DNA of 5,736 nt from Anaerolineae bacterium (GTDB lineage: Bacteria; Chloroflexota; Anaerolineae; B4-G1). This document shows, piece after piece, positions 4,716 through 5,736 of this stretch. Position 1 is the first letter of the stretch. Each line of letters opens with the position of its first letter. The notes under the pieces were generated by a model, which did no database searches, was not told the DNA's origin, and saw nothing but the letters and a program-made list of their open reading frames with translations. Both the position numbers and the translations under genes were made by a program. Where the stretch lies: contig JAUWOI010000310.1 in the NCBI GenBank assembly GCA_030612185.1, positions 1 through 5,736 on the forward strand. The letters run 5' to 3'.

Positions 4716-5578
4716 CTCGCCGATGGCCTCGCCCAGCGCCGCTGTATCCAGCGGCGAGGCCCGTAGCGCCGCGCCACTGAGCGCCGCACCGCGGCCAGAC
4801 CCTCGCGGGCCAGATACTGTGCCTTGGCGACCGCTTCGGCGGCCCGCTCTGGTCGGGTGGCGATGAGTTTGCGCGCCGCCTCCAGTTGCACAGTGATGGT
4901 GGTCAGGTAATGGCCCAGGCTGTCGTGAATCTCGCGGGCCAGCCGGTTGCGCTCCTCGGCCACGGCCAGTGCCTCGACCTGGACGGCATAGGCCTGTAGT
5001 TGGCGATGGGCGGCTTCCAGTTCGGCCAGCAACCGCTCGGCCCGTTGTCGCTCCTGCTGTTGTTGGATCAGGGAGACACTGACGGCGATGAAGAAGATGA
5101 AGCCGCCCCCGTAAGAGAACAGCATGCTCAGGGCCGTCTCTAGGTCACTCAATAGCAGATAGTCCAGGAACAGCGCGCCGGCGCAGAGCAGCGTGAAACC
5201 GCTCGCCTGGCGAAAGGTGAGTGAGAGATAGGCTGCAGGGACGACGATGAAGTAGAGAATGGGCAGATAGCGGTCCCCCCGGCCGACGAGCAGGATGGCG
5301 AAGATCAGACCGGCCTGGAGCAGCAGGAGACCGCCGCGCTGCCAGAGCGGGGCGCTGGCGCTGGGCATGAAGGGAATGGTAAGGGCAAAAGCAGCAAAGA
5401 GAACAGTGAAAGGAAGCCAGGTAGCGGGCTGGCGCAGTTCAGGGACGGCCAACAGAGCGACGGCGTAAATGGCTGCCGTGGTAACGTAGGCAGCGATGAA
5501 CAGAAATCTCTCGCCTGCTGGCGGCCGAGGAGTGGAAGGGGCGTCGTCTACGATGGGAGCGTGCAGGGGAGTGTTCAT
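4712..5578 (-). CDS. sensor histidine kinase, membrane and phosphoacceptor part (frameshifted)
   Basis: The N-terminal part of a NarL/LiaS/DesK-type sensor kinase. After a 22-residue cytoplasmic head come six hydrophobic segments, at about 24-44, 53-71, 82-99, 104-121, 127-144 and 150-171, with no sizeable extracytoplasmic domain, so the signal is probably sensed in or at the membrane. A Gln/Glu-rich coiled coil (172-210) joins them to the HisKA_3 domain, with phosphoacceptor His218 in LAREIHDSLGHYL. The reading frame is genuine up to RRSVA (about 269); the final residues, rich in Arg and Trp, are out-of-frame sequence ending at 4712. The ATG at 5578 lies 3 bases after the acyltransferase stop. 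Its Shine-Dalgarno is weak (GGGGAG, 12 bases away), suggesting translational coupling. The expected partner is the regulator at 2832-3488. As sequenced, no full kinase is made unless the frameshift is an error. Confidence 0.88.
   Translation of the reverse strand: MNTPLHAPIVDDAPSTPRPPAGERFLFIAAYVTTAAIYAVALLAVPELRQPATWLPFTVLFAAFALTIPFMPSASAPLWQRGGLLLLQAGLIFAILLVGRGDRYLPILYFIVVPAAYLSLTFRQASGFTLLCAGALFLDYLLLSDLETALSMLFSYGGGFIFFIAVSVSLIQQQQERQRAERLLAELEAAHRQLQAYAVQVEALAVAEERNRLAREIHDSLGHYLTTITVQLEAARKLIATRPERAAEAVAKAQYLAREGLAAVRRSVARRYGPRRWIQRRWARPSAR
4767..4777 (-). other. frameshift site within the histidine kinase gene
   Basis: Reading the kinase frame, RRSVA should be followed by ALRASPL, as is usual at the end of the HisKA_3 domain, but the frame turns to RRYGPRR and stops at 4712. 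Removing two bases, such as CG at 4770-4771 within GTGGCGCGGCGCTA, restores RRSVAALRASPLD exactly; adding one base also restores the frame but leaves an extra residue. The site is a GC dinucleotide-rich stretch prone to slippage or sequencing error. No slippery heptamer is present, so programmed frameshifting is unlikely. Confidence 0.8.
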
Positions 5579-5581
5579 TGC

Positions 5582-5736
5582 TCATACACTCTCCCCGTAC
5601 ACCCCCCGGTACTCCTCTGGCAGCAGTTCAGCGATGCGGTGCATGATGAGGTCGGTGTACTCGCGCAATTTCTGGCCCCGTACCCGGCCGCTTTCGGGTA
5701 GACGGAAGGGCTTGCCGACAACGACGCGGATGTGGG
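5582..5736 (-). CDS. plsC: 1-acylglycerol-phosphate acyltransferase (PlsC-like), C-terminal part
   Basis: The last 50 codons of a gene running off the right edge, ending with TGA at 5584-5582. The peptide begins HIRVVVGKPFRLPESG and ends with YTDLIMHRIAELLPEEYRGVYG. The pattern I-x-V-x-x-GKPF-x-L-P, followed by a helix with T-D-x-I-M-x-x-IA-x-LLP-E-x-YRG-x-Y, is the usual C-terminus of lysophospholipid acyltransferases, which add the second acyl chain in phosphatidic acid synthesis at the inner membrane. The catalytic HX4D motif would be upstream, outside the window, so catalytic competence cannot be judged. The kinase follows after 3 bases, suggesting co-transcription. The gene symbol is by family only; a glycosyl or other acyltransferase of the same fold is possible but less likely. 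Confidence 0.75.
   Translation of the reverse strand, partial: HIRVVVGKPFRLPESGRVRGQKLREYTDLIMHRIAELLPEEYRGVYGESV

Noticed and set aside
4767..4777. Programmed ribosomal frameshift in the kinase
   Set aside because: No slippery heptamer, homopolymer run or obvious downstream stimulatory structure was seen; a two-base gain in a GC repeat is simpler.

Overview
The window is a GC-rich (mostly 60-75%) bacterial segment in which every supported gene lies on the minus strand, so it reads from right to left. Gene style, and especially the short repeat of the CCCTTCG...GGCTCAGGGCA type inside a coding region, suggest an environmental Chloroflexota-like genome (Anaerolineae/Caldilineae style). This is an inference from pattern memory, not a proven assignment.

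From right to left: (1) the last 50 codons of a PlsC-type lysophospholipid acyltransferase. (2) A NarL/LiaS/DesK-type sensor histidine kinase with six membrane segments, broken by a frameshift at about 4767-4777, so that the phosphoacceptor half and the ATP-binding half are in different frames. (3) A HEPN/MNT gene pair (toxin-antitoxin-like) that overlaps by ATGA, has its own consensus-like promoter (TTCACA-17-TATAAT), and is clearly lower in GC (about 50-58% in sampled stretches, against 70-75% in the kinase and regulator). (4) A NarL/FixJ-type response regulator, the expected partner of the kinase, followed by a rho-independent terminator. (5) After a 148-base intergenic region with a good promoter and an inverted repeat that could be an operator, an ABC-2 export operon: ATPase, permease 1, and the first 110 codons of a paralogous permease 2 that ends early near the left edge.

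The simplest model is a kinase/regulator pair that senses a membrane or drug signal and controls the adjacent ABC-2 exporter, a common arrangement. The HEPN/MNT pair sits between kinase and regulator like an insertion cargo. Two of the system's genes look damaged, the kinase by frameshift and permease 2 by truncation. The exporter ATPase carries two copies of a dispersed palindromic repeat inserted in frame. Sequencing or assembly error cannot be excluded for the two breaks.

No RNA genes, CRISPR arrays or complete mobile elements were seen. Nothing on the plus strand looks like a real gene; long open frames there are antisense to GC-rich genes.
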